NCBI GenBank assembly: GCA_964555705.1
Contig: CAZKTN010000043.1
Span: forward strand, 1 to 15,588
Origin: ZLKRG44 sp964555705
Lineage (GTDB): Bacteria; Planctomycetota; Phycisphaerae; Phycisphaerales; SM1A02
Direction: 5' to 3'
DNA: 15,588 nt
Under the pieces are notes generated by a model. The model saw only the letters and a program-made list of their open reading frames with translations, had not been told where the DNA came from and did not search any database. Each line of letters starts with the position of its first letter. The stretch's first letter is position 1. Made by a program: the position numbers and the translations under genes. This document shows, piece by piece, positions 1 to 7,105 of the stretch.

Positions 1-755
1 GCGTTGTCGCGGGGGTTGTCGGGATGCCAGAGGTGGAGCACTGCGGTGTCGGCGGGGCCACGGCGGATGTGCAGGCCGTGGCGCATCAGCCGAATCACAA
101 GATCGCTGTCCTCGTAGCCCCAGCCTGTGTAGCGCTCGTCAAAGCCGCCGACGGCGTCGATCGCGGCGCGCGGTGCAAGCATGTTGCAGGTGCGCACGCT
201 CTTCCAGCTCTCCAGTCGCAGCGCCCCCACGAGCGACCGCAGCGCGTCGCGCCAGCCGCCTACTGCCGCATCGAGCCGGTTGATCTTGCCTTGCGCGTGG
301 AGTTCGCGAAGCTGGGAATCGGACAGCCCGTGAAGCGTAGCGCTGCCGGAGAGCGACTCGCGCGTCAGGATCTCGCTGCATAGGAGGCGACTCCCACGGG
401 TGATCGCATCGGCTCGCGCAGCCCGTAGATGACCCGCGATGAAGCGCGGCAGCGGCACGCAGTCGCCGTCGAGGCAGATCACCCACTGGCCGCAGCTGGC
501 CTCAATCGCGCGATTGCGGATCGCCGCTGCACGGAACCCGAGGTGCTCCTGCCACACATGCTTGAGCCGACCGCCGGGGAAGCGCCCGGACATGGCGTCA
601 ACGACCGCGCGTGTCTCCGGTCCGCTCCCGTCGTCCGCGACAACGCACTCGAAGTCCTGGCAGGATTGCGCCGCAAGCCCCTCAAGCACGGCGCGCAGAG
701 CGTCCGGCCGGTTGTAGGTCGTCACGATGACGCTTGCGCGGGGTCCCGCACCCAT
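1..755 (-). CDS. Glycosyltransferase family 2 (GT-A fold), C-terminus cut by window edge
   Basis: A transferase that moves a sugar from a nucleotide-sugar donor, probably in polysaccharide, glycolipid or glycoprotein assembly at the cytoplasmic membrane. I translated this frame by hand: ATG at 755, open to base 1, 251 residues visible and no stop. The GT-A signatures appear in order: the N-terminal strand with VTTYNRPD (about residues 11-18), VVADDGSG (38-45), the DXD-like metal site in CLDGDC (94-99), and GGFDERYTGWGYEDSD (203-218), the acidic C-terminal block of GT2 proteins with a galactosyltransferase-type C-terminal domain. There is no in-frame ATG, GTG or TTG start for at least 60 nt upstream of 755, and no clear Shine-Dalgarno. 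It follows rpsA on the same strand, but the rpsA terminator ends only about 22 nt before its start codon, so how it is transcribed is unclear. Donor and acceptor cannot be read from the sequence. Confidence 0.9.
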   Translation of the reverse strand, partial: MGAGPRASVIVTTYNRPDALRAVLEGLAAQSCQDFECVVADDGSGPETRAVVDAMSGRFPGGRLKHVWQEHLGFRAAAIRNRAIEASCGQWVICLDGDCVPLPRFIAGHLRAARADAITRGSRLLCSEILTRESLSGSATLHGLSDSQLRELHAQGKINRLDAAVGGWRDALRSLVGALRLESWKSVRTCNMLAPRAAIDAVGGFDERYTGWGYEDSDLVIRLMRHGLHIRRGPADTAVLHLWHPDNPRDN

Positions 756-776
756 TGCTGCGCACGATAGCCCCGA

Positions 777-812
777 AATGAAAACGGCACGCCATTGCTG
801 GCGTGCCGTCGG
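777..812 (-). terminator. Rho-independent terminator of rpsA
   Basis: A perfect 10-bp stem (784-793 with 800-809, arms ACGGCACGCC and GGCGTGCCGT) has a 6-nt loop. Read on the minus strand it is followed at once by TTTTCATTTC, a U-rich tail. It lies about 80 nt after the rpsA stop codon and points the right way to end rpsA transcription. Confidence 0.85.
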
Positions 813-858
813 GGTTCTCTCTCGCGGCGGGACTGGCCCGCCGCCTGTCTGCCTGCGT

Positions 859-878
859 GCGGGCGCCCGTGCGCCCGC
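859..878 (-). other. GC hairpin in the rpsA 3' untranslated region
   Basis: Arms GCGGGCGC (859-866) and GCGCCCGC (871-878) form an 8-bp stem with a 4-nt loop. No T-run follows on either strand, so alone it is not a standard terminator. It lies between the rpsA stop and the terminator at 777-812 and could protect the mRNA 3' end. The rest of 813-892 is GC-rich and shows nothing coding. Confidence 0.4.
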
Positions 879-892
879 GCCGCCCGCCAGGA

Positions 893-2680
893 TCAGAGCT
901 TGATCTTGTCGGTGCCGAGGGCGCCGTGGTCGTCCATGCCACCCTTGGTGGGCTTGGCCTTCTTGGGCATGGTGAACGCGGCCGTGTCGTCGTCCGGAAC
1001 GCCGCCCGCATCCTTGCCGTCGCCCTTGTCGCCCCACTGGGCGCGCTTGAGCGACAGGCCGATCTTGCGGTCGGCGGTGTCGACACGGAGGATCTTGACG
1101 TCGACCTCCTGCATCGGCTTGACCACGTCGAGCGGGTTCTCGACCTTCTGGTCGCTGAGCTCGCTGATGTGGAGCAGTCCCTCGAGCCCATCCTCGAGCT
1201 CGACGAACACGCCGAAGTTGGTGATCTTCGTGATCTTGCCCTTCACGATCATGCCCGGGCGGTACGCGCCGGGGATCGCCTCGACCCACGGGTCCTCGGT
1301 GAGCTGCTTGACGCCGAGACCGACGCGCTGCTTGGCCTGGTCGACCTCGATGACCACGCACTTGACCGAGTCGCCCTTCTTGAGGAGCTCGTTGGGGTGC
1401 GCGATCTTCTTGGTCCACGACATGTCGCTGACGTGCAGCAGGCCGTCGATGCCCGGCTCGATCTCGACGAACGCGCCGTAGTTGGCGAGGTTGCGGACCT
1501 TGCCCTCGATGACCGTGCCGACGGGGTACTTCTGCTCGACGAGATCCCAGGGGTTCACGTCGACCTGCTTCATGCCCAGCGAGATCTCGAGCTTCTCCTT
1601 GTTGAAGTCGAGCACGACCACGTCGACCTCGTCGCCCACGTTCACGAGCTCGCTCGGGTGGTTCACGCGGCGCGTCCACGACATCTCGCTGACGTGCACG
1701 AGACCCTCGATGCCGTCCTCAAGCCGCACGAACGCGCCGTAGGACATGAGGCTGACCACCGTGCCGCGCACGCGGGAGTTGACCGGGTACTTCTTCTCGA
1801 TCTCCTCCCAGGGGCTTGTCTCCTTCTGCTTGAGGCCAAGTGCGACCTTCTCGCGCTCGCGGTCGATGTTGAGGATCTTGACCTCGATCTCCTGGCCGAC
1901 CTTGACGACCTCGGAGGGGTGGTTGACGCGGCCCCACGACATGTCGGTGACGTGCAGCAGGCCGTCGATGCCGCCGAGGTCGATGAACGCGCCGAAGTCG
2001 GCGATGTTCGTGACCGTGCCCTTGACGATGTCGCCTTCCTTGACCTGGCCAAGGAGGCGCTTCTTCGCCTCCTCGCGCTCCTCCTCGATGAGCTTGCGGC
2101 GCGAGATGACGATGTTGCGGCGCTGCTCGTCGATCTTGAGCACCATCGCGCGAAGCGTCCGGCCGACCCAGTCGCCGACGTCGCCGGGACGGCGCACGTC
2201 GATCTGCGAGGCGGGCAGGAACACGGGCACGCCGATGTCCACGAGCAGGCCGCCCTTGATCTTGCGGAGGCACTTGCCCTCGACGACGTCGCCTTCCTTG
2301 CGCGTCTGGAAGACCTGCTCCCAGCCGCGGATGCGGTCAGCCTTGCGCTTGGAGAGGACGATGCCGCCCTCGGCATCCTCGGTCTCCTCGAGGAGCACCT
2401 CGACCTCGTCGCCGGGGGACACGCCGCCCGAATCCTCGAACTCGGCCTTTGGGATCTGGCCTTCGCTCTTGAGGCCCACGTCGACGATCACGTAGTCGCC
2501 GCTGATCGAGACAACCCGACCCTTGATGATGCTGTTTGGCTTGGTGTCCGGCGTGGCCGTCTTCGAGAGGAAGGCGGTCAGGTCACCGCTCACTGCGCTC
2601 GCGCCAAGGGCCTCCGTGAGGAGCCTGTCGGCGAGGGCGGAGTCAAGCTGGATGTCTTCGATGAGGTTGTAGTCGACCAT
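893..2680 (-). CDS. rpsA: 30S ribosomal protein S1
   Basis: Binds mRNA on the 30S subunit and helps unfold and place it for initiation. The protein has 595 residues and six S1 (OB-fold) repeats at about 49-113, 130-197, 214-284, 301-371, 388-458 and 475-546. The central repeats carry the family pattern FGAF/YGAF followed by G(I/L)(D/E)GL(L/V)H(V/I) and, in most, MSW. Repeats 1 and 2 are the divergent, ribosome-docking type. A charged tail rich in Lys, Asp and Gly follows (547-595). The track-length frame could begin at 2731, but the codons before 2680 do not look like protein, and MVDYNLIEDIQ is a plausible S1 N-terminus, so I chose the ATG at 2680. No Shine-Dalgarno precedes it (CACCTCTACTTCC just before ATG). 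The gene lies 94 nt after the MFS stop, and the spacer contains three hairpins. A terminator follows at 777-812. Confidence 0.96.
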   Translation of the reverse strand: MVDYNLIEDIQLDSALADRLLTEALGASAVSGDLTAFLSKTATPDTKPNSIIKGRVVSISGDYVIVDVGLKSEGQIPKAEFEDSGGVSPGDEVEVLLEETEDAEGGIVLSKRKADRIRGWEQVFQTRKEGDVVEGKCLRKIKGGLLVDIGVPVFLPASQIDVRRPGDVGDWVGRTLRAMVLKIDEQRRNIVISRRKLIEEEREEAKKRLLGQVKEGDIVKGTVTNIADFGAFIDLGGIDGLLHVTDMSWGRVNHPSEVVKVGQEIEVKILNIDREREKVALGLKQKETSPWEEIEKKYPVNSRVRGTVVSLMSYGAFVRLEDGIEGLVHVSEMSWTRRVNHPSELVNVGDEVDVVVLDFNKEKLEISLGMKQVDVNPWDLVEQKYPVGTVIEGKVRNLANYGAFVEIEPGIDGLLHVSDMSWTKKIAHPNELLKKGDSVKCVVIEVDQAKQRVGLGVKQLTEDPWVEAIPGAYRPGMIVKGKITKITNFGVFVELEDGLEGLLHISELSDQKVENPLDVVKPMQEVDVKILRVDTADRKIGLSLKRAQWGDKGDGKDAGGVPDDDTAAFTMPKKAKPTKGGMDDHGALGTDKIKL

Positions 2681-2774
2681 GGAAGTAGAGGTGCGTGTCC
2701 AAATGCGCCGCGGCCACAGGTGGCCGGGCAAGGTGCGGTTCCGCCGGAACGCTTCCGAAGCGGGGAATCGACGA
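2681..2774 (-). promoter_or_regulatory. Three-hairpin leader upstream of rpsA
   Basis: The spacer between the MFS stop and the rpsA start holds three consecutive inverted repeats: GCTTC/GAAGC (2751-2761), GTTCC/GGAAC (2738-2750) and CGGCCAC/GTGGCCG (2711-2726). About 30 nt without an SD sequence separates the last from the ATG. I could not identify a convincing promoter here. S1 could be read through from the MFS gene or start inside it. In Escherichia coli the SD-less rpsA initiation region with successive hairpins is the target of S1 autoregulation. Applying that here is inference from layout only. Confidence 0.45.
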
Positions 2775-4112
2775 CTATACCACGTTCCCGGCCGTCTCCA
2801 ACCGCCTCACGGCGGGTCGCATCCATACGAACCCCATCACGCCGATCGTGTTGAGGACGAAGCAGAGGCCGAAGAACCAAGGACCGATACCCATGCGCTG
2901 CATGGGCACGTAGAGGGCTACCGCAAGGAATGGGGCCATCAGCCCGCGCAGCCCGTTGAGGGTCACGTGCACCGCCATGTAGTCGCTGTCGCGGTGCGCG
3001 GGCGCGAAGTCATGGTGCCCGAGGTTCCACGCGAGCGACCCGCCCGCGAAGCCGATGCCGAACGCCACGCTCGACGCGTACATGAGCGGCATCGAGTGGA
3101 GCGCAGACGATCCCCACAGGCACAGTGATCCTGCGACGAAGGTCCACCCATGGATGGCGCGGAACTCGACGATGTGCGTGCGCGACAGCAGTTTCGCCCA
3201 CAGCGGAATCATCAGCGGCATGATCGCGACGGGCAGGATCGTCGTGATCATGATGCCCTCGAGGTACGAGCAGTGGAACTCGTCGTTGAGGATGATCGTC
3301 TGCACCGGCGTCATCATCAGGTTGCCGAGGCCGAAGATGAACATCCACAGCATGAAGTCGCGGTACAGGCGGTCCTCGCGCAGCAGTCCCCATAGCGCGC
3401 GCGGGTCGGCAATGCGCTGGCCGCGGCGGCCGTCAAGCTCCATGCGCTGCAGGCGACGCTGGCCGCGCAGCCTCACGCGCCGGTAGATGGAGTTGCCGAG
3501 GAAACCCGCGAGCGCGAGCATCGGGAAGAGCCAGCGGAACGCGGTCGGCGACGCATCAAGCGCCTGGCCGATCACGAGTCCTGAGAGCGCAAGCACCACG
3601 GCCTGCACGCTCGTCATTCGGCCTGCGACGATGGCGCGGTTGGCGTCGGGGTAGTTGTTGCGCCACACCGAGGTGCGCACGGTGATGACGCCGGTCCATG
3701 TGGAGCGCGCCAGGAACGCAAGAGTCACCACAGTCCACAGGCCGGTCGCGCTGATGGGCACGGCGGCGATGCCTGCGATGAGCAGGGCCGACGCGATCTG
3801 GAGCCCTGCGATGAATGGCACCTTTGGGCGCCCGTGCGCCATGCCGGCCCACGCGAAGCTCGTGAGGTTGGCGACGTTTGGGGCGGCGGTGACGGCAGCG
3901 ACGGCGATGTCGAGCTCAGCCGGGCTGATGCCCGGTACGCCCGTGAACATCTTCTTGACGACGATGCCGAGCACGCCGCCCTCGACTGCGCCAAGCATCA
4001 GCGGCAGGAAGAACCACGACACGAGCTCGCGCGCGTAGTTGGCGCGCAGCATCGGCGGGAGCGTCTTCGGGTGGAAGTCGCGGACGACGCCCGCGAGCAG
4101 CCTCAGGAACAC
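2775..4112 (-). CDS. Major facilitator superfamily (MFS) transporter, substrate unknown
   Basis: An integral inner-membrane protein of 445 residues, the usual MFS length, with about 12 hydrophobic segments split by a basic cytoplasmic loop near residues 205-240 (YRRVRLRGQRRLQRM). The N-terminal helix region (ELVSWFFLPLMLGAVEGGVLG) is followed by further helices and an R-rich A-type loop (WRNNYPDANRAIVAGRM). The C-terminal half has NLGHHDFAPAHRDSDYMAVH followed by LNGLRG, which I associate with a planctomycete-type MFS group of unknown substrate. The start is the GTG at 4112, because the preceding lipoprotein stops at 4142, leaving 29 nt, and no better in-frame start lies between. Upstream sequence is CCCGGG with no clear SD. 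It is probably co-transcribed with the lipoprotein from the promoter at 4448-4476. Substrate and direction cannot be inferred. Confidence 0.85.
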   Translation of the reverse strand: MFLRLLAGVVRDFHPKTLPPMLRANYARELVSWFFLPLMLGAVEGGVLGIVVKKMFTGVPGISPAELDIAVAAVTAAPNVANLTSFAWAGMAHGRPKVPFIAGLQIASALLIAGIAAVPISATGLWTVVTLAFLARSTWTGVITVRTSVWRNNYPDANRAIVAGRMTSVQAVVLALSGLVIGQALDASPTAFRWLFPMLALAGFLGNSIYRRVRLRGQRRLQRMELDGRRGQRIADPRALWGLLREDRLYRDFMLWMFIFGLGNLMMTPVQTIILNDEFHCSYLEGIMITTILPVAIMPLMIPLWAKLLSRTHIVEFRAIHGWTFVAGSLCLWGSSALHSMPLMYASSVAFGIGFAGGSLAWNLGHHDFAPAHRDSDYMAVHVTLNGLRGLMAPFLAVALYVPMQRMGIGPWFFGLCFVLNTIGVMGFVWMRPAVRRLETAGNVV

Positions 4113-4141
4113 CCCGGGATGTGGGATCGCGGCAGGCCGGA

Positions 4142-4426
4142 TCAGGGGTTGCCCGTCGTGTTCACGATCGGGTAGGGCGACCCAAGGTTGGGCCTGTCGA
4201 GGAGGAACACTCGGCCGAGGTCATCGCTGGCCTGCCGCATGTTGCTGTTGAAGTTGATCGCGAGGTTGCGGTTGACGTCGTTTGGCGTCTCGGCCACGCC
4301 CTGCAGCTCAGGGCTGGGGTTGGCGAGGATCGACTTGAGGTCTGTCGCGTAGGGGTCCGGCTTCTGGCAGCCGATGAGGCAGCAGGCGGCGACGGACAGG
4401 ATCGATGCGCAGGTGGCTCGGGTCAT
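4142..4426 (-). CDS. Small lipoprotein of unknown function
   Basis: A 94-residue protein whose N-terminus is a clear type II signal peptide: a basic residue near the start, a hydrophobic stretch, then lipobox LIGC with Cys20 as the lipidation site. The mature part of about 75 residues has no motif I recognise; it is polar and Asn-rich (NDVNRNLAINFNSNM) and ends in NTTGNP. The ATG at 4426 has the best ribosome-binding site in the window (GAGGAG, 5-6 nt spacing) and a good promoter just upstream, which supports it as a real expressed gene despite its size. It precedes the MFS transporter by 29 nt on the same strand, so the two probably form an operon, and the lipoprotein may act with the transporter at the envelope. 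The function is not known. Confidence 0.8.
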   Translation of the reverse strand: MTRATCASILSVAACCLIGCQKPDPYATDLKSILANPSPELQGVAETPNDVNRNLAINFNSNMRQASDDLGRVFLLDRPNLGSPYPIVNTTGNP

Positions 4427-4431
4427 CTTTA

Positions 4432-4437
4432 CTCCTC
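4432..4437 (-). promoter_or_regulatory. Strong ribosome-binding site of the lipoprotein gene
   Basis: GAGGAG on the minus strand, followed by TAAAG and the ATG at 4426. It fixes the start of the small lipoprotein. It stands out because almost every other start in the window lacks a recognisable SD. Confidence 0.8.
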
Positions 4438-4447
4438 GAAGCGGTGA

Positions 4448-4476
4448 AAACTACCCGAACTGTGGGGGGTGGTCAA
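4448..4476 (-). promoter_or_regulatory. Sigma70-type promoter for lipoprotein-MFS unit
   Basis: On the minus strand, TTGACC (4476-4471), a 17-bp spacer, then TAGTTT (4453-4448). The predicted transcription start near 4441 gives a leader of about 15 nt that contains the SD. The spacing is ideal and both boxes match 4-5 of 6 consensus bases, including the conserved TA...T of the -10. Confidence 0.6.
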
Positions 4477-4727
4477 CGTGTCGCGCGGAAGCCGTGCTAT
4501 GGTGAATGCGACGCCCGGACCTGCTGGGCGGTGGTCGGCACATACGCGCTCGAACCTTGCGCGAACCCAAGGGATCGCCGATTCCGCGACGAAGATCAGG
4601 CCTCCGGCCTTGCGCCGAGTGGAAGGTCGGGATCGTCGGACGGCGAACCCACCTCGAAATTGGGTTCGAGCACGCGTGCCGGCACTCGAGGCCTTGCGCC
4701 TCGGCCGCCCGGCAGGACCGGGCGTTG
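4477..4727. repeat. Repeat- and palindrome-rich intergenic region
   Basis: The spacer between the HIT gene and the lipoprotein promoter. Frames through it are Arg-rich shadows and I see no gene. It holds an 11-bp direct repeat GGCCTTGCGCC (4606-4616 and 4690-4700; the core CCTTGCGC also at 4555), a 9-bp direct repeat GCGAACCCA (4561-4569 and 4643-4651), and inverted repeats CGAACCCA/TGGGTTCG (4644-4651/4661-4668), AGGCC/GGCCT (4598-4610), GCACGCGTGC (4670-4679), GTGCCGGCAC (4676-4685), plus the two hairpins listed separately. It may be a structured 3' untranslated region, a small RNA or a decayed repeat; I cannot say which. Confidence 0.5.
4687..4724 (-). terminator. Tandem hairpins after the HIT gene (possible operon end)
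   Basis: Two back-to-back stem-loops follow the HIT stop codon on the minus strand: CGCCCGG/CCGGGCG (4706-4712/4718-4724, 7 bp, 5-nt loop) and CGAGGC/GCCTCG (4687-4692/4698-4703, 6 bp, 5-nt loop). No T-run follows, so this is not a textbook intrinsic terminator. Position just past the last gene of an eight-gene run suggests a Rho-assisted or 3'-end-protecting role. Confidence 0.4.
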
Positions 4728-5264
4728 TCATTGGTGATGAGCAGCCGCCGCGCGAAGCGCCGCGTACATCGCGTCGAGCGCATCCGGAATCACGCGCACC
4801 TGCCCGATGACCGGCATGAAGTTCGTGTCGCCTGACCAGCGCGGCACGACATGCACGTGCAGGTGCTCGGGCAGCCCAGCGCCTGCGGCAACACCCTGGT
4901 TCACGCCGATGTTGACGCCCTGCGGATTCAGCGCGCGTTGCACGAGGTCGGTGGCGACATCGACGAGCCTCCACAGCTCGGCGCGCTGCGGGGCGTCGTA
5001 GTCGAGCAGCGTCGGCCGAGGCTCGCCGAGCGCCACAAGCAGGTGCCCGTTGGAGTAGGGATACCTGTTGAGCAGGATCATGCCGTGCGCAGATCGCATC
5101 ACCACATGCTGCTGGGCGTCGCGCTCAGGGTGCGCCCAGTAGTCGGCGAGAAAGTTGGGGGAGCCCTTCGATTCCCCGAGCGCGCGCGTGGCGTCGCTAG
5201 CGCGCACGGAGAGTTCGCGCAGGTAGCTGCGCCGCCATGGTGCCCAGATCGCGTCGTGGCTCAC
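4728..5264 (-). CDS. HIT-domain nucleotide hydrolase/phosphorylase
   Basis: A cytoplasmic nucleotide-binding protein of 178 residues in the histidine-triad superfamily. The catalytic triad is seen as EHLHVHVVPRW, with His134, His136 and His138. The family's N-terminal block AIWAPWRRSYL (residues 5-15) and C-terminal block NFMPVIGQVRVIP (128-160 region, after the triad) match the branch containing mycobacterial Ap4A phosphorylase (Rv2613c-like), so a dinucleoside polyphosphate or nucleoside phosphate substrate is likely. The exact substrate is not proven. The start is a GTG at 5264 whose bases overlap the TGA of the zinc-ribbon gene (GTGA), which points to translational coupling. It is the last gene of the eight-gene run. 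The odd point is a housekeeping-type enzyme coupled to an envelope export operon; it may simply be a passenger. Confidence 0.9.
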   Translation of the reverse strand: MSHDAIWAPWRRSYLRELSVRASDATRALGESKGSPNFLADYWAHPERDAQQHVVMRSAHGMILLNRYPYSNGHLLVALGEPRPTLLDYDAPQRAELWRLVDVATDLVQRALNPQGVNIGVNQGVAAGAGLPEHLHVHVVPRWSGDTNFMPVIGQVRVIPDALDAMYAALRAAAAHHQ

Positions 5265-7105
5265 GGCGTCGATGGTATTGGCGCGGGTGGCGCATCGGCC
5301 GCAGCAGGTGGTGGCGTCTGAGTGGGCGCCTCAGCGGGCACATCGACCGACACGCTCGGCGGCATGTCCGCGGGCGCATCGACAAATGTGAAGCGCCGGG
5401 CGGGTGCGGCATCGTTGCGGGGGCGCGGTCGGATCGGGAGCGTCAGCTCGCCCTCCCAGAAGGAGGGCCGTGCCGCGCTTGTGGCGCGCCGGGCGAGGTC
5501 CGCATCGGACCTCACGCGCATCGACCAGCGCGCGCCGCCTTCCGGGTCGAGCGCGAGGCGGCGCAACGCCTCGATGTCCTCCTCTGGCGGCTCCCATCCT
5601 GCGCGCATGCCCGCCTGAGGATCGCCGCCGGGCCACCAGATGCGCGTGCGGCGGCGCACCTGGCCATCCTCCAGGAGATCGATGACGAGTCCGATCGCGA
5701 CGCCCGTGAAATCGTCGCCGCTCGTGGCGTTTGCGTTGAAGCGGATCGCGGCGGGAAGGTCACCGAGCTGCCAGAGCACCACGCCATCCTCGAAGGCGCT
5801 GGCTACGGCCGCGTCGAGTACGGCGCCCGAGACGCCGAGCGGCTCGGCGCCGCGCGGATCGCTGTCGCGCGGATCAGATGCCGCCGATCGCGGCAGATCC
5901 TGCGTGAAAGATGACCTGCGCCACGCCGCATCTGGCGACGCGCGCCATGCGATGTCTACGGCGACGGATGCGATGTCCCCGCCGCTGTCGCTGGCGTTGC
6001 CGTCGTCGCCGTCGTCGCTGTTGCCGGTGTCACCGCCATCGCCATCGTCACCGTATGACTGCGGATGCCGGCCGAGAACCACAGGCATGCGCGATGCGCC
6101 ACTTCCTGAGGGCATCCAGCGGATCCATCGTCCGGCGTGCGAACGCAGCGGCGGCTCGGGATCGCCGGCCTCAAGTGCCGCGGCAGTGACAGTGCCGCGG
6201 GCAGCGCCGGCGGCTGCGTCAGCCGCTGCCGCATCGCGGGATTCGCTCCCGATCGGATCGAGCGCGGCTGTGGGGGTCGGGCTCAGGCGAATCCGTACCT
6301 CGCCGCCTTCGGCCATGAACCCGCGGATGTCAAGCCACATGATGCAGGGCGCGCCTGCGGTGGCCGGCACCGGTTCGAGCGCCACGATCGGCGGCAGCGC
6401 CATGAGCCTCTCCGTCACGGGCCGTGCGAGCGTGCGTCGCCGCTCCTGCAGCGCAAGGAGCACCTCAAGCTCTTCGCGTGTGGGACTGACATCGTCGAAC
6501 TCCGCAGTTCGGAAGGGCTCCGACGCGTACGCCGACTCGCCGGTCGAGAGCCACATCGACACCACGTCGCCGTAGGCCTCAAGCCATGCGCGCGTGCCGG
6601 GACGCGCGCCGTCGTGCCCTGCGACGCACGCATTCGCAATGGACTCGATCTGCGCGATGGACAGGTCGCCGCGCGCAATGCGGGAAAGCAGGTCCTCACG
6701 CACTCCGCCGAGGACCATGCGCCTGAGCGACTCCATTGACGATTCCTGTGCCGAGGGCGCGGTGCGCGGAGGCAAGTGAGGCAGCAGCGCGATCGGCACG
6801 CGCGCCGGCAGCAGCGACCACACCGACTCGCCGCTGACCTGCAGGCGCACCACGAGTGCGGCCGTGAACAGCCCTAGCGACAGCGCAGCCGCGAGCCCCA
6901 CGCGACGCCGCGTGCGATGCAGGGCTGCCTCGCCATGTGCCGTGAATCCGCACTCGCTGCAGGTGAGTCCTGGCGTGGCGCTCAGGTCATGCCAGCACTT
7001 CGGGCACCGTCGCCGGCCGCGCGCACGGTCGCCCGCGATGCACCACCCGATCGCCGCGAGCGCGAGCGCAGCGATCACTGCGCCGGCAATCCACTCGACC
7101 GCCAT
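5261..7105 (-). CDS. Two-TM membrane protein with CxxC-CxxC zinc ribbon and long extracytoplasmic-type region
   Basis: 614 residues, function not recognised. A first transmembrane helix (about 5-24) is followed by a four-cysteine zinc ribbon (Cys34-P-K-Cys37 ... Cys49-S-E-Cys52), then a second helix (about 69-88). This arrangement recurs in planctomycete hypothetical proteins. The remaining about 520 residues hold a low-complexity Asp/Gly/Ser/Asn tract at about 350-380 and a Pro/Ala/Asp-rich tail after about 580. The tract has no recognisable catalytic motif. The frame is open to 7372, but codons before 7105 lie within the NatB gene and are Arg/His-rich nonsense. The ATG at 7105 shares one base with the NatB TGA (TGATG), which supports coupling and this start. 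The gene's stop overlaps the HIT start. Position suggests a partner or regulator of the NatAB exporter, but that is inference. Confidence 0.75.
   Translation of the reverse strand: MAVEWIAGAVIAALALAAIGWCIAGDRARGRRRCPKCWHDLSATPGLTCSECGFTAHGEAALHRTRRRVGLAAALSLGLFTAALVVRLQVSGESVWSLLPARVPIALLPHLPPRTAPSAQESSMESLRRMVLGGVREDLLSRIARGDLSIAQIESIANACVAGHDGARPGTRAWLEAYGDVVSMWLSTGESAYASEPFRTAEFDDVSPTREELEVLLALQERRRTLARPVTERLMALPPIVALEPVPATAGAPCIMWLDIRGFMAEGGEVRIRLSPTPTAALDPIGSESRDAAAADAAAGAARGTVTAAALEAGDPEPPLRSHAGRWIRWMPSGSGASRMPVVLGRHPQSYGDDGDGGDTGNSDDGDDGNASDSGGDIASVAVDIAWRASPDAAWRRSSFTQDLPRSAASDPRDSDPRGAEPLGVSGAVLDAAVASAFEDGVVLWQLGDLPAAIRFNANATSGDDFTGVAIGLVIDLLEDGQVRRRTRIWWPGGDPQAGMRAGWEPPEEDIEALRRLALDPEGGARWSMRVRSDADLARRATSAARPSFWEGELTLPIRPRPRNDAAPARRFTFVDAPADMPPSVSVDVPAEAPTQTPPPAAADAPPAPIPSTP

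Noticed and set aside
803..2854. A 683-residue plus-strand frame opposite rpsA
   Set aside because: It is the mirror of the S1 repeats in GC-rich DNA, rich in Leu, Asp, Val and His with no domain, and the opposite strand is unmistakably S1.
4429..4974. Minus-strand 181-residue frame over the HIT end and spacer
   Set aside because: Very Arg-rich, overlaps the HIT gene in another frame and the lipoprotein promoter, and has no motif.
5968..6056. GNN-rich triplet run as a CRISPR or tandem repeat array
   Set aside because: It is in frame within the zinc-ribbon gene and encodes an Asp/Gly/Ser tract; there are no regular repeat-spacer units.
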